Source: Rallus limicola (taxonomy: Eukaryota > Chordata > Aves > Gruiformes > Rallidae). From it: a stretch of 64,000 nt of DNA. Shown here one piece after another: positions 21,491 through 33,566 of this stretch. The stretch covers positions 37,809-101,808 of the forward strand of contig JAKCOZ010000649.1 of assembly GCA_022605955.1 (NCBI GenBank), given 5' to 3'. The translations under genes and the position numbers were made by a program. The first letter of the stretch is position 1, and every line of letters begins with the position of its first letter. The notes below the pieces were generated by a model, which saw only the letters and a program-made list of their open reading frames with translations, ran no database searches and was not told the origin of the DNA.

Positions 21491-23863
21491 ATGCCTATCA
21501 GGCCTAGCTTCTTTACTATGGGAGTTATTGCTGGACGTTTAGCATGTTTTGAACTGCAGTCTGCTAGGGCCGAGAAAAGCACCGTAGGAGGTTCCAGGCA
21601 TGTTCCCTCTTTCCAGGCAAAGGAAAAGGCTGAGAGCCAAAGTGACAGGGTCTGCTCGTGTGTCCTGTTAGGAGGTTTCAGACAAGCTATGCCTTTCAGG
21701 CCTAGCTTCTTTACTTTGGGAGTTATTGCTGGACGTTTAGCATGTTTTGAACTGCAGTCTGCTAGGGCCGAGAAAAGCACCGTAGGAGGTTCCAGGCATG
21801 TTCCCTCTTTCCAGGCAAAGGAAAAGGCTGAGAGCCAAAGTGACAGGGTCTGCTCGTGTGTCCTGTTAGGAGGTTTCAGACAAGCTATGCCTTTCAGGCC
21901 TAGCTTCTTTACTTTGGGAGCTATTGCTGGACGTTTAGCATGTTTTGAACTGCAGTCTGCTAGGGCCGAGAAAAGCACCGTAGGAGGTTCCAGGCATGTT
22001 CCCTCTTTCCAGGCAAAGGAAAAGGCTGAGAGCCAAAGTGACAGGGTCTGATCGTGTGTCCTGTTAGGAGGTTTCAGACAAGCTATGCCTTTCAGGCCTC
22101 TCTTCTTTACTTTGGGAGCTATTGCTGGACGTTTAGCATGTTTTGAACTGCAGTCTGCTAGGGCCGAGAAAAGCACCGTAGGAGGTTCCAGGCATGTTCC
22201 CTCTTTCCAGGCAAAGGAAAAGGCTGAGAGCCAAAGTGACAGGGTCTGCTCGTGTGTCCTGTTAGGAGGTTTCAGACAAGCTATGCCTTTCAGGCCTCTC
22301 TTCTTTACTTTGGGAGCTATTGCTGGACGTTTAGCATGTTTTGAACTGCAGTCTGCTAAGGCTGAGAAAAGCACCGTAGGAGGTTCCAGGCATGTTCCCT
22401 CTTTCCAGGCAAAGGAAAAGGCTGAGAGCCAAAGTGACAGGGTCTGCTCGTGTGTCCTGTTAGGAGGTTTCAGACAAGCTATGCCTTTCAGGCCTAGCTT
22501 CTTTACTTTGGGAGTTATTGCTGGACGTTTAGCATGTTTTGAACTGCAGTCTGCTAGGGCCGAGAAAAGCACCGTAGGAGGTTCCAGGCATGTTCCCTCT
22601 TTCCAGGCAAAGGAAAAGGCTGAGAGCCAAAGTGACAGGGTCTGCTCGTGTGTCCTGTTAGGAGGTTTCAGACAAGCTATGCCTTTCAGGCCTAGCTTCT
22701 TTACTTTGGGAGTTATTGCTGGACGTTTAGCATGTTTTGAACTGCAGTCTGCTAGGGCCGAGAAAAGCACCGTAGGAGGTTCCAGGCATGTTCCCTCTTT
22801 CCAGGCAAAGGAAAAGGCTGAGAGCCAAAGTGACATGCTCGTGTGTCCTGTTAGGAGGTTTCAGACAAGCTATGCCTTTCAGGCCTAGCTTCTTTACTTT
22901 GGGAGTTATTGCTGGACGTTTAGCATGTTTTGAACTGCAGTCTGCTAAGGACGAGAAAAGCACCGTAGGAGGTTCCAGGCATGTTCCCTCTTTCCAGGCA
23001 AAGGAAAAGGCTGAGAGCCAAAGTGACAGGGTCTGCTCGTGTGTCCTGTTAGGAGGTTTCAGACAAGCTATGCCTTTCAGGCCTAGCTTCTTTACTTTGG
23101 GAGTTATTGCTGGACGTTTAGCATGTTTTGAACTGAAGTCTGCTAGGGCCGAGAAAAGCACCGTAGGAGGTTCCAGGCATGTTCCCTCTTTCCAGGCAAA
23201 GGAAAAGGCTGAGAGCCAAAGTGACAGGGTCTGCTCGCGTGTCCTGTTAGGAGGTTTCAGACAAGCTATGCCTTTCAGGCCTAGCTTCTTTACTTTGGGA
23301 GTTATTGCTGGACGTTTAGCATGTTTTGAACTGCAGTCTGCTAGGGCCGAGAAAAGCACCGTAGGAGGTTCCAGGCATGTTCCCTCTTTCCAGGCAAAGG
23401 AAAAGGCTGAGAGCCAAAGTGACAGGGTCTGCTCGTGTGTCCTGTTAGGAGGTTTCAGACAAGCTATGCCTTTCAGGCCTAGCTTCTTTACTTTGGGAGT
23501 TATTGCTGGACGTTTAGCATGTTTTGAACTGCAGTCTGCTAGAGCCGAGAAAAGCACCGTAGGAGGTTCCAGGCATGTTCCCCTCTTTCCAGGCAAAGGA
23601 AAAGGCTGAGAGCCAAAGTGACAGGGTCTGCTCGTGTGTCCTGTTAGGAGGTTTCAGACAAGCTATGCCTTTCAGGCCTAGCTTCTTTACTTTGGGAGTT
23701 ATTGCTGGACGTTTAGCAAGTTTTGAACTGCAGTCTGCTAGGGCGGAGAAAAGCACCGTAGGAGGTTCCAGGCATGTTCCCTCTTTCCAGGCAAAGGAAA
23801 AGGCTGAGAGCCAAAGTGACAGGGTCTGCTCGTGTGTCCTGTTAGGAGGTTTCAGACAAAGCT
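21491..23863 (+). repeat. 12-monomer segment, copy 2 (2373 bp)
   Basis: Matches 14963-17338 at the TGA (22049-22051), PL with AGG, PL with AAGGCT, AAGGAC, K and CTCGCGTG, and S. It differs by AGA at 76-78 in monomer 23466, a 5-bp loss in monomer 22679 (GACATGCTC at 22832-22840), an extra C in monomer 23466 and an extra A in monomer 23665. The 3-bp net shortening is entirely due to these three private indels. Confidence 0.9.
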
Positions 23864-24972
23864 ATGCCTTTCAGGCCTCGCTTATTTACTGGGAGTTATT
23901 GCTGGACGTTTAGCATGTTTTGAACTGCAGTCTGCTAGGGCCGAGAAAAGCACCGTAGGAGGTTCCAGGCATGTTCCCTCTTTCCAGGCAAAGGAAAAGG
24001 CTGAGAGCCAAAGTGACAGGGTCTGCTCGTGTGTCCTGTTAGGAGGTTTCAGACAAGCTATGCCTTTCAGGCCTAGCTTCTTTACTTTGGGAGCTATTGC
24101 TGGATGTTTAGCATGTTTTGAACTGCAGTCTGCTAGGGCCGAGAAAAGCACCGTAGGAGGTTCCAGGCATGTTCCCTCTTTCCAGGCAAAGGAAAAGGCT
24201 GAGAGCCAAAGTGACAGGGTCTGCTCGTGTGTCCTGTTAGGAGGTTTCAGACAAGCTATGCCTTTCAGGCCTAGCTTCTTTACTTTGGGAGTTATTGCTG
24301 GACGTTTAGCATGTTTTGAACTGAAGTCTGCTAGGGCCGAGAAAAGCACCGTAGGAGGTTCCAGGCATGTTCCCCTCTTTCCAGGCAAAGGAAAAGGCTG
24401 AGAGCCAAAGTGACAGGGTCTGCTCGCGTGTCCTGTTAGGAGGTTTCAGACAAGCTATGCCTTTCAGGCCTAGCTTCTTTACTTTGGGAGTTATTGCTGG
24501 ACGTTTAGCATGTTTTGAACTGCAGTCTGCTAGGGCCGAGAAAAGCACCGTAGGAGGTTCCAGGCATGTTCCCTCTTTCCAGGCAAAGGAAAAGGCTGAG
24601 AGCCAAAGTGACAGGGTCTGCTCGTGTGTCCTGTTAGGAGGTTTCAGACAAGCTATGCCTTTCAGGCCTAGCTTCTTTACTTTGGGAGCTATTGCTGGAC
24701 GTTTAGCATGTTTTGAACTGCAGTCTGCTAGGGCCGAGAAAAAGCACCGTAGGAGGTTCCAGGCATGTTCCCTCTTTCCAGGCAAAGGAAAAGGGCTGAG
24801 AGCCAAAGTGACAGGGTCTGCTCGTGTGTCCTGTTAGGAGGTTTCAGACAAGCTATGCCTTTCAGGCCTAGCTTCTTTACTTTGGGAGTTATTGCTGGAC
24901 GTTTAGCATGTTTTGAACTGCAGTCTGCTAGGGCCGAGAAAAGCACCGTAGGAGGTTCCAGGCATGTTCCCC
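22831..24972. other. Cluster of seven private frameshifting indels
   Basis: Relative to neighbouring copies: minus 5 bp after 22835; an extra C in the C run 23580-23583; an extra A in 23858-23860; an extra C in 24372-24375; an extra A in 24739-24743; an extra G in 24793-24795; an extra C in 24969-24972. Six are one-base gains inside homopolymers, three of them at the same site (GTTCCCC for GTTCCC). None recurs outside this 2.1-kb stretch, where the only indels are the shared D2 and P1 types. This looks like unpolished long-read consensus or a patch, although real mutation cannot be excluded. Confidence 0.9.
23864..24059 (+). repeat. D2 monomer (196 bp)
   Basis: CTTATTTACTGGG form, with the deletion after 23890. 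It follows S monomer 23665 and precedes A monomer 24060, which also carries C (TGT at 46-48), unlike the A monomers after the other D2 units. Confidence 0.93.
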
Positions 24973-25843
24973 TCTTTCCAGGCAAAGGAAAAGGCTGAGA
25001 GCCAAAGTGACAGGGTCTGCTCGTGTGTCCTGTTAGGAGGTTTCAGACAAGCTATGCCTTTCAGGCCTAGCTTCTTTACTTTGGGAGCTATTGCTGGACG
25101 TTTAGCATGTTTTGAACTGCAGTCTGCTAGGGCCGAGAAAAGCACCGTAGGAGGTTCCAGGCATGTTCCCTCTTTCCAGGCAAAGGAAAAGGCTGAGAGC
25201 CAAAGTGACAGGGTCTGCTCGTGTGTCCTGTTAGGAGGTTTCAGACAAGCTATGCCTTTCAGGCCTAGCTTCTTTACTTTGGGAGTTATTGCTGGACGTT
25301 TAGCATGTTTTGAACTGCAGTCTGCTAGAGCCGAGAAAAGCACCGTAGGAGGTTCCAGGCATGTTCCCTCTTTCCAGGCAAAGGAAAAGGCTGAGAGCCA
25401 AAGTGACAGGGTCTGCTCGTGTGTCCTGTTAGGAGGTTTCAGACAAGCTATGCCTTTCAGGCCTAGCTTCTTTACTTTGGGAGTTATTGCTGGACGTTTA
25501 GCAAGTTTTGAACTGCAGTCTGCTAGGGCGGAGAAAAGCACCGTAGGAGGTTCCAGGCATGTTCCCTCTTTCCAGGCAAAGGAAAAGGCTGAGAGCCAAA
25601 GTGACAGGGTCTGCTCGTGTGTCCTGTTAGGAGGTTTCAGACAAGCTATGCCTTTCAGGCCTCGCTTATTTACTGGGAGTTATTGCTGGACGTTTAGCAT
25701 GTTTTGAACTGCAGTCTGCTAGGGCCGAGAAAAGCACCGTAGGAGGTTCCAGGCATGTTCCCTCTTTCCAGGCAAAGGAAAAGGCTGAGAGCCAAAGTGA
25801 CAGGGTCTGCTCGTGTGTCCTGTTAGGAGGTTTCAGACAAGCT
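24060..25843 (+). repeat. D2-terminated nonamer, copy 2 (1784 bp)
   Basis: Order: A (here also C), K (CTCGCGTG), V, A, V, A, V with AGA, S, D2, the same nine as 18721-20500. It is 4 bp longer only because of four private one-base gains at 24372-24375, 24739-24743, 24793-24795 and 24969-24972. The D2 deletion here is after 25675. Confidence 0.92.
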
Positions 25844-26833
25844 ATGCCTTTCAGGCCTAGCTTCTTTACTTTGGGAGCTATTGCTGGACGTTTAGCATGT
25901 TTTGAACTGCAGTCTGCTAGGGCCGAGAAAAGCACCGTAGGAGGTTCCAGGCATATTCCCTCTTTCCAGGCAAAGGAAAAGGCTGAGAGCCAAAGTGACA
26001 GGGTCTGCTCGTGTGTCCTGTTAGGAGGTTTCAGACAAGCTATGCCTTTCAGGCCTCGCTTCTTTACTTTGGGAGTTATTGCTGGACGTTTAGCATGTTT
26101 TGAACTGCAGTCTGCTAAGGCCGAGAAAAGCACCGTAGGAGGTTCCAGGCATGTTCCCTCTTTCCAGGCAAAGGAAAAGGCTGAGAGCCAAAGTGACAGG
26201 GTCTGCTCGTGTGTCCTGTTAGGAGGTTTCAGACAAGCTATGCCTTTCAGGCCTAGCTTCTTTACTTTGGGAGTTATTGCTGGATGTTTAGCATGTTTTG
26301 AACTGCAGTCTGCTAGGGCCGAGAAAAGCACCGTAGGAGGTTCCAGGCATGTTCCCTCTTTCCAGGCAAAGGAAAAGGCTGAGAGCCAAAGTGACAGGGT
26401 CTGCTCGTGTGTCCTGTTAGGAGGTTTCAGACAAGCTATGCCTTTCAGGCCTAGCTTCTTTACTTTGGGAGCTATTGCTGGACGTTTAGCATGTTTTGAA
26501 CTGCAGTCTGCTAGGGCCGAGAAAAGCACCGTAGGAGGTTCCAGGCATGTTCCCTCTTTCCAGGCAAAGGAAAAGGCTGAGAGCCAAAGTGACAGGGTCT
26601 GCTCGTGTGTCCTGTTAGGAGGTTTCAGACAAGCTATGCCTTTCAGGCCTAGCTTCTTTACTTTGGGAGCTATTGCTGGACGTTTAGCATGTTTTGAACT
26701 GCAGTCTGCTAGGGCCGAGAAAAGCACCGTAGGAGGTTCCAGGCATGTTCCCTCTTTCCAGGCAAAGGAAAAGGCTGAGAGCCAAAGTGACAGGGTCTGC
26801 TCGTGTGTCCTGTTAGGAGGTTTCAGACAAGCT
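25844..26833 (+). repeat. Five-monomer module A-R-C-A-A, copy 3
   Basis: A with CATATTCC, R with ATTGCT, V with C, A, A; it agrees with 20501-21490 at all markers. After it the arrays part: PI follows at 21491, V at 26834. Confidence 0.9.
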
Positions 26834-27625
26834 ATGCCTTTCAGGCCTAGCTTCTTTACTTTGGGAGTTATTGCTGGACGTTTAGCATGTTTTGAACTGC
26901 AGTCTGCTAGGGCCGAGAAAAGCACCGTAGGAGGTTCCAGGCATGTTCCCTCTTTCCAGGCAAAGGAAAAGGCTGAGAGCCAAAGTGACAGGGTCTGCTC
27001 GTGTGTCCTGTTAGGAGGTTTCAGACAAGCTATGCCTTTCAGGCCTAGCTTCTTTACTTTGGGAGCTATTGCTGGACGTTTAGCATGTTTTGAACTGCAG
27101 TCTGCTAGGGCCGAGAAAAGCACCGTAGGAGGTTCCAGGCATGTTCCCTCTTTCCAGGCAAAGGAAAAGGCTGAGAGCCAAAGTGACAGGGTCTGCTCGT
27201 GTGTCCTGTTAGGAGGTTTCAGACAAGCTATGCCTTTCAGGCCTAGCTTCTTTACTTTGGGAGTTATAGCTGGACGTTTAGCATGTTTTGAACTGCAGTC
27301 TGCTAGGGCCGAGAAAAGCACCGTAGGAGGTTCCAGGCATGTTCCCTCTTTCCAGGCAAAGGAAAAGGCTGAGAGCCAAAGTGACACGGTCTGCTCGTGT
27401 GTCCTGTTAGGAGGTTTCAGACAAGCTATGCCTTTCAGGCCTAGCTTCTTTACTTTGGGAGTTATTGCTGGACGTTTAGCATGTTTTGAACTGCAGTCTG
27501 CTAGGGCCGAGAAAAGCACCGTAGGAGGTTCCAGGCATGTTCCCTCTTTCCAGGCAAAGGAAAAGGCTGAGAGCCAAAGTGACAGGGTCTGCTCGTGTGT
27601 CCTGTTAGGAGGTTTCAGACAAGCT
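26834..27625 (+). repeat. Four monomers: V, A, ata-acgg, V
   Basis: Linker leading into the twin hexamers. Monomer 27230 combines ata with ACG at 157-159, a combination otherwise seen only in the R-led octamers (907, 2491). Confidence 0.82.
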
Positions 27626-28813
27626 ATGCCTTTCAGGCCTAGCTTCTTTACTTTGGGAGTTATAGCTGGACGTTTAGCATGTTTTGAACTGCAGTCTGCT
27701 AGGGCCGAGAAAAGCACCGTAGGAGGTTCCAGGCATGTTCCCTCTTTCCAGGCAAAGGAAAAGGCTGAGAGCCAAAGTGACAGGGTCTGCTCGTGTGTCC
27801 TGTTAGGAGGTTTCAGACAAGCTATGCCTTTCAGGCCTAGCTTCTTTACTTTGGGAGCTATTGCTGGATGTTTAGCATGTTTTGAACTGCAGTCTGCTAG
27901 GGCCGAGAAAAGCACCGTAGGAGGTTCCAGGCATGTTCCCTCTTTCCAGGCAAAGGAAAAGGCTGAGAGCCAAAGTGACACGGTCTGCTCGTGTGTCCTG
28001 TTAGGAGGTTTCAGACAAGCTATGCCTTTCATGCCTAGCTTCTTTACTTTGGGAGTTATTGCTGGACGTTTAGCATGTTTTGAACTGCAGTCTGCTAGGG
28101 CCGAGAAAAGCACCGTAGGAGGTTCCAGGCATGTTCCCTCTTTCCAGGCAAAGGAAAAGGCTGAGAGCCAAAGTGACAGGGTCTGCTCGTGTGTCCTGTT
28201 AGGAGGTTTCAGACAAGCTATGCCTTTCAGGCCTAGCTTCTTTACTTTGGGAGTTATTGCTGGACGTTTAGCATGTTTTGAACTGCAGTCTGCTAGGGCC
28301 GAGAAAAGCACCGTAGGAGGTTCCAGGCATGTTCCCTCTTTCCAGGCAAAGGAAAAGGCTGAGAGCCAAAGTGACAGGGTCTGCTCGTGTGTCCTGTTAG
28401 GAGGTTTCAGACAAGCTATGCCTTTCAGGCCTAGCTTCTTTACTTTGGGAGTTATTGCTGGACGTTTAGCATGTTTTGAACTGCAGTCTGCTAGGGCCGA
28501 GAAAAGCACCGTAGGAGGTTCCAGGCATGTTCCCTCTTTCCAGGCAAAGGAAAAGGCTGAGAGCCAAAGTGACAGGGTCTGCTCGTGTGTCCTGTTAGGA
28601 GGTTTCAGACAAGCTATGCCTTTCAGGCCTAGCTTCTTTACTTTGGGAGTTATTGCTGGACGTTTAGCATGTTTTGAACTGCAGTCTGCTAGGGCCGAGA
28701 AAAGCACCGTAGGAGGTTCCAGGCATGTTCCCTCTTTCCAGGCAAAGGAAAAGGCTGAGAGCCAAAGTGACAGGGTCTGCTCGTGTGTCCTGTTAGGAGG
28801 TTTCAGACAAGCT
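27626..28813 (+). repeat. Hexamer HOR, copy 1 (1188 bp)
   Basis: Order: ata, A-C-acgg, FM, V, V, V. Repeated immediately at 28814-30001 with no marker difference that I found, so the duplication is recent or conversion has kept the copies alike. Confidence 0.93.
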
Positions 28814-30001
28814 ATGCCTTTCAGGCCTAGCTTCTTTACTTTGGGAGTTATAGCTGGACGTTTAGCATGTTTTGAACTGCAGTCTGCTAGGGCCGAGAAA
28901 AGCACCGTAGGAGGTTCCAGGCATGTTCCCTCTTTCCAGGCAAAGGAAAAGGCTGAGAGCCAAAGTGACAGGGTCTGCTCGTGTGTCCTGTTAGGAGGTT
29001 TCAGACAAGCTATGCCTTTCAGGCCTAGCTTCTTTACTTTGGGAGCTATTGCTGGATGTTTAGCATGTTTTGAACTGCAGTCTGCTAGGGCCGAGAAAAG
29101 CACCGTAGGAGGTTCCAGGCATGTTCCCTCTTTCCAGGCAAAGGAAAAGGCTGAGAGCCAAAGTGACACGGTCTGCTCGTGTGTCCTGTTAGGAGGTTTC
29201 AGACAAGCTATGCCTTTCATGCCTAGCTTCTTTACTTTGGGAGTTATTGCTGGACGTTTAGCATGTTTTGAACTGCAGTCTGCTAGGGCCGAGAAAAGCA
29301 CCGTAGGAGGTTCCAGGCATGTTCCCTCTTTCCAGGCAAAGGAAAAGGCTGAGAGCCAAAGTGACAGGGTCTGCTCGTGTGTCCTGTTAGGAGGTTTCAG
29401 ACAAGCTATGCCTTTCAGGCCTAGCTTCTTTACTTTGGGAGTTATTGCTGGACGTTTAGCATGTTTTGAACTGCAGTCTGCTAGGGCCGAGAAAAGCACC
29501 GTAGGAGGTTCCAGGCATGTTCCCTCTTTCCAGGCAAAGGAAAAGGCTGAGAGCCAAAGTGACAGGGTCTGCTCGTGTGTCCTGTTAGGAGGTTTCAGAC
29601 AAGCTATGCCTTTCAGGCCTAGCTTCTTTACTTTGGGAGTTATTGCTGGACGTTTAGCATGTTTTGAACTGCAGTCTGCTAGGGCCGAGAAAAGCACCGT
29701 AGGAGGTTCCAGGCATGTTCCCTCTTTCCAGGCAAAGGAAAAGGCTGAGAGCCAAAGTGACAGGGTCTGCTCGTGTGTCCTGTTAGGAGGTTTCAGACAA
29801 GCTATGCCTTTCAGGCCTAGCTTCTTTACTTTGGGAGTTATTGCTGGACGTTTAGCATGTTTTGAACTGCAGTCTGCTAGGGCCGAGAAAAGCACCGTAG
29901 GAGGTTCCAGGCATGTTCCCTCTTTCCAGGCAAAGGAAAAGGCTGAGAGCCAAAGTGACAGGGTCTGCTCGTGTGTCCTGTTAGGAGGTTTCAGACAAGC
30001 T
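28814..30001 (+). repeat. Hexamer HOR, copy 2 (1188 bp)
   Basis: Same order as 27626-28813: ata, A-C-acgg, FM, V, V, V. It is followed by PI at 30002. A degenerate third occurrence of the core ata, A-C-acgg, FM, V starts at 30596. Confidence 0.93.
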
Positions 30002-32773
30002 ATGCCTATCAGGCCTAGCTTCTTTACTATGGGAGTTATTGCTGGACGTTTAGCATGTTTTGAACTGCAGTCTGCTAGGGCCGAGAAAAGCACCGTAGGA
30101 GGTTCCAGGCATGTTCCCTCTTTCCAGGCAAAGGAAAAGGCTGAGAGCCAAAGTGACAGGGTCTGCTCGTGTGTCCTGTTAGGAGGTTTCAGACAAGCTA
30201 TGCCTTTCAGGCCTAGCTTCTTTACTTTGGGAGCTATTGCTGGACGTTTAGCATGTTTTGAACTGCAGTCTGCTAGGGCCGAGAAAAGCACCGTAGGAGG
30301 TTCCAGGCATGTTCCCTCTTTCCAGGCAAAGGAAAAGGCTGAGAGCCAAAGTGACAGGGTCTGCTCGTGTGTCCTGTTAGGAGGTTTCAGACAAACTATG
30401 CCTTTCAGGCCTAGCTTCTTTACTTTGGGAGTTATTGCTGGACGTTTAGCATGTTTTGAACTGCAGTCTGCTAGGGCCGAGAAAAGCACCGTAGGAGGTT
30501 CCAGGCATGTTCCCTCTTTCCAGGCAAAGGAAAAGGCTGAGAGCCAAAGTGACAGGGTCTGCTCGTGTGTCCTGTTAGGAGGTTTCAGACAAGCTATGCC
30601 TTTCAGGCCTAGCTTCTTTACTTTGGGAGTTATAGCTGGACGTTTAGCATGTTTTGAACTGCAGTCTGCTAGGGCCGAGAAAAGCACCGTAGGAGGTTCC
30701 AGGCATGTTCCCTCTTTCCAGGCAAAGGAAAAGGCTGAGAGCCAAAGTGACAGGGTCTGCTCGTGTGTCCTGTTAGGAGGTTTCCGACAAGCTATGCCTT
30801 TCAGGCCTAGCTTCTTTACTTTGGGAGCTATTGCTGGATGTTTAGCATGTTTTGAACTGCAGTCTGCTAGGGCCGAGAAAAGCACCGTAGGAGGTTCCAG
30901 GCATGTTCCCTCTTTCCAGGCAAAGGAAAAGGCTGAGAGCCAAAGTGACACGGTCTGCTCGTGTGTCCTGTTAGGAGGTTTCAGACAAGCTATGCCTTTC
31001 ATGCCTAGCTTCTTTACTTTGGGAGTTATTGCTGGACGTTTAGCATGTTTTGAACTGCAGTCTGCTAGGGCCGAGAAAAGCACCGTAGGAGGTTCCAGGC
31101 ATGTTCCCTCTTTCCAGGCAAAGGAAAAGGCTGAGAGCCAAAGTGACAGGGTCTGCTCGTGTGTCCTGTTAGGAGGTTTCAGACAAGCTATGCCTTTCAG
31201 GCCTAGCTTCTTTACTTTGGGAGTTATTGCTGGACGTTTAGCATGTTTTGAACTGCAGTCTGCTAGGGCCGAGAAAAGCACCGTAGGAGGTTCCAGGCAT
31301 GTTCCCTCTTTCCAGGCAAAGGAAAAGGCTGAGAGCCAAAGTGACAGGGTCTGCTCGTGTGTCCTGTTAGGAGGTTTCAGACAAGCTATGCCTTTCAGGC
31401 CTAGCTTCTTTACTTTGGGAGTTATTACTGGACGTTTAGCATGTTTTGAACTGCAGTCTGCTAGGGCCGAGAAAAGCACCGTAGGAGGTTCCAGGCATGT
31501 TCCCTCTTTCCAGGCAAAGGAAAAGGCTGAGAGCCAAAGTGACAGGGTCTGCTCGTGTGTCCTGTTAGGAGGTTTCAGACAAGCTATGCCTTTCAGGCCT
31601 AGCTTCTTTACTTTGGGAGCTATTGCTGGACGTTTAGCATGTTTTGAACTGCAGTCTGCTAGGGCCGAGAAAAGCACCGTAGGAGGTTCCAGGCATGTTC
31701 CCTCTTTCCAGGCAAAGGAAAAGGCTGAGAGCCAAAGTGACAGGGTCTGCTCGTGTGTCCTGTTAGGAGGTTTCAGACAAGCTATGCCTTTCAGGCCTAG
31801 CTTCTTTACTTTGGGAGTTATTGCTGGACGTTTAGCATGTTTTGAACTGCAGTCTGCTAGGGCCGAGAAAAGCACCGTAGGAGGTTCCAGGCATGTTCCC
31901 TCTTTCCAGGCAAAGGAAAAGGCTGAGAGCCAAAGTGACAGGGTCTGCTCGTGTGTCCTGTTAGGAGGTTTCAGACAAGCTATGCCTATCAGGCCTAGCT
32001 TCTTTACTATGGGAGTTATTGCTGGACGTTTAGCATGTTTTGAACTGCAGTCTGCTAGGGCCGAGAAAAGCACCGTAGGAGGTTCCAGGCATGTTCCCTC
32101 TTTCCAGGCAAAGGAAAAGGCTGAGAGCCAAAGTGACAGGGTCTGCTCGTGTGTCCTGTTAGGAGGTTTCAGACAAGCTATGCCTTTCTGGCCTAGCTTC
32201 TTTACTTTGGGAGCTATTGCTGGACGTTTAGCATGTTTTGAACTGCAGTCTGCTAGGGCCGAGAAAAGCACCGTAGGAGGTTCCAGGCATGTTCCCTCTT
32301 TCCAGGCAAAGGAAAAGGCTGAGAGCCAAAGTGACAGGGTCTGCTCGTGTGTCCTGTTAGGAGGTTTCAGACAAGCTATGCCTTTCAGGCCTAGCTTCTT
32401 TACTTTGGGAGTTATAGCTGGACGTTTAGCATGTTTTGAACTGCAGTCTGCTAGGGCCGAGAAAAGCACCGTAGGAGGTTCCAGGCATGTTCCCTCTTTC
32501 CAGGCAAAGGAAAAGGCTGAGAGCCAAAGTGACAGGGTCTGCTCGTGTGTCCTGTTAGGAGGTTTCAGACAAGCTATGCCTTTCAGGCCTAGCTTCTTTA
32601 CTTTGGGAGTTATTGCTGGACGTTTAGCATGTTTTGAACTGCAGTCTGCTAGGGCCGAGAAAAGCACCGTAGGAGGTTCCAGGCATGTTCCCTCTTTCCA
32701 GGCAAAGGAAAAGGCTGAGAGCCAAAGTGACAGGGTCTGCTCGTGTGTCCTGTTAGGAGGTTTCAGACAAGCT
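30002..32773 (+). repeat. 14-monomer block, PI-led
   Basis: Order: PI, A, V (preceded by GACAAACTATG), ata, A-C-acgg (preceded by TTTCCGAC), FM, V, act, A, V, PI, A with TGG at 10-12, ata, V. From A-C-acgg onward it follows the order of the 22-mer at 10607-14962 with some monomers missing, so I read it as a shortened copy of that HOR. Confidence 0.82.
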
Positions 32774-33566
32774 AAGCCTTTCAGGCCTAGCTTCTTTACT
32801 TTGGGAGTTTATTGCTGGACGTTTAGCATGTTTTGAACTGCAGTCTGCTAGGGCCGAGAAAAGCACCGTAGGAGGTTCCAGGCATGTTCCCTCTTTCCAG
32901 GCAAAGGAAAAGGCTGAGAGCCAAAGTGACAGGGTCTGCTCGTGTGTCCTGTTAGGAGGTTTCAGACAAGCTATGCCTTTCAGGCCTAGCTTCTTTACTT
33001 TGGGAGTGATTGCTGGACGTTTAGCATGTTTTGAACTGCAGTCTGCTAGGGCCGAGAAAAGCACCGTAGGAGGTTCCAGGCATGTTCCCTCTTTCCAGGC
33101 AAAGGAAAAGGCTGAGAGCCAAAGTGACAGGGTCTGCTCGTGTGTCCTGTTAGGAGGTTTCAGACAAGCTATGCCTTTCAGGCCTAGCTTCTTTACTTTG
33201 GGAGTTATTGCTGGACGTTTAGCATGTTTTGAACTGCAGTCTGCTAGGGCCGAGAAAAGCACCGTAGGAGGTTCCAGGCATGTTCCCTCTTTCCAGGCAA
33301 AGGAAAAGGCTGAGAGCCAAAGTGACAGGGTCTGCTCGTGTGTCCTGTTAGGAGGTTTCAGACAAGCTATGCCTTTCAGGCCTAGCTTCTTTACTTTGGG
33401 AGTTATTACTGGACGTTTAGCATGTTTTGAACTGCAGTCTGCTAGGGCCGAGAAAAGCACCGTAGGAGGTTCCAGGCATGTTCCCTCTTTCCAGGCAAAG
33501 GAAAAGGCTGAGAGCCAAAGTGACAGGGTCTGCTCGTGTGTCCTGTTAGGAGGTTTCAGACAAGCT
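32774..33566 (+). repeat. P1 tetramer, copy 1 (793 bp)
   Basis: Order: P1 (AAG for ATG at 1-3; extra T in 32808-32810; 199 bp), V with GTG at 34-36, V, act. The same four, with one further change, form the tandem pair at 49407-50992. Loss of the ATG and the +1 shift show again that the frame is not maintained. Confidence 0.93.

Noticed and set aside
22679..22871. The 193-bp monomer as a new satellite subfamily
   Set aside because: The 5-bp loss occurs once, inside a cluster of other private indels, and the duplicate at 16151-16348 lacks it. Error is more likely.
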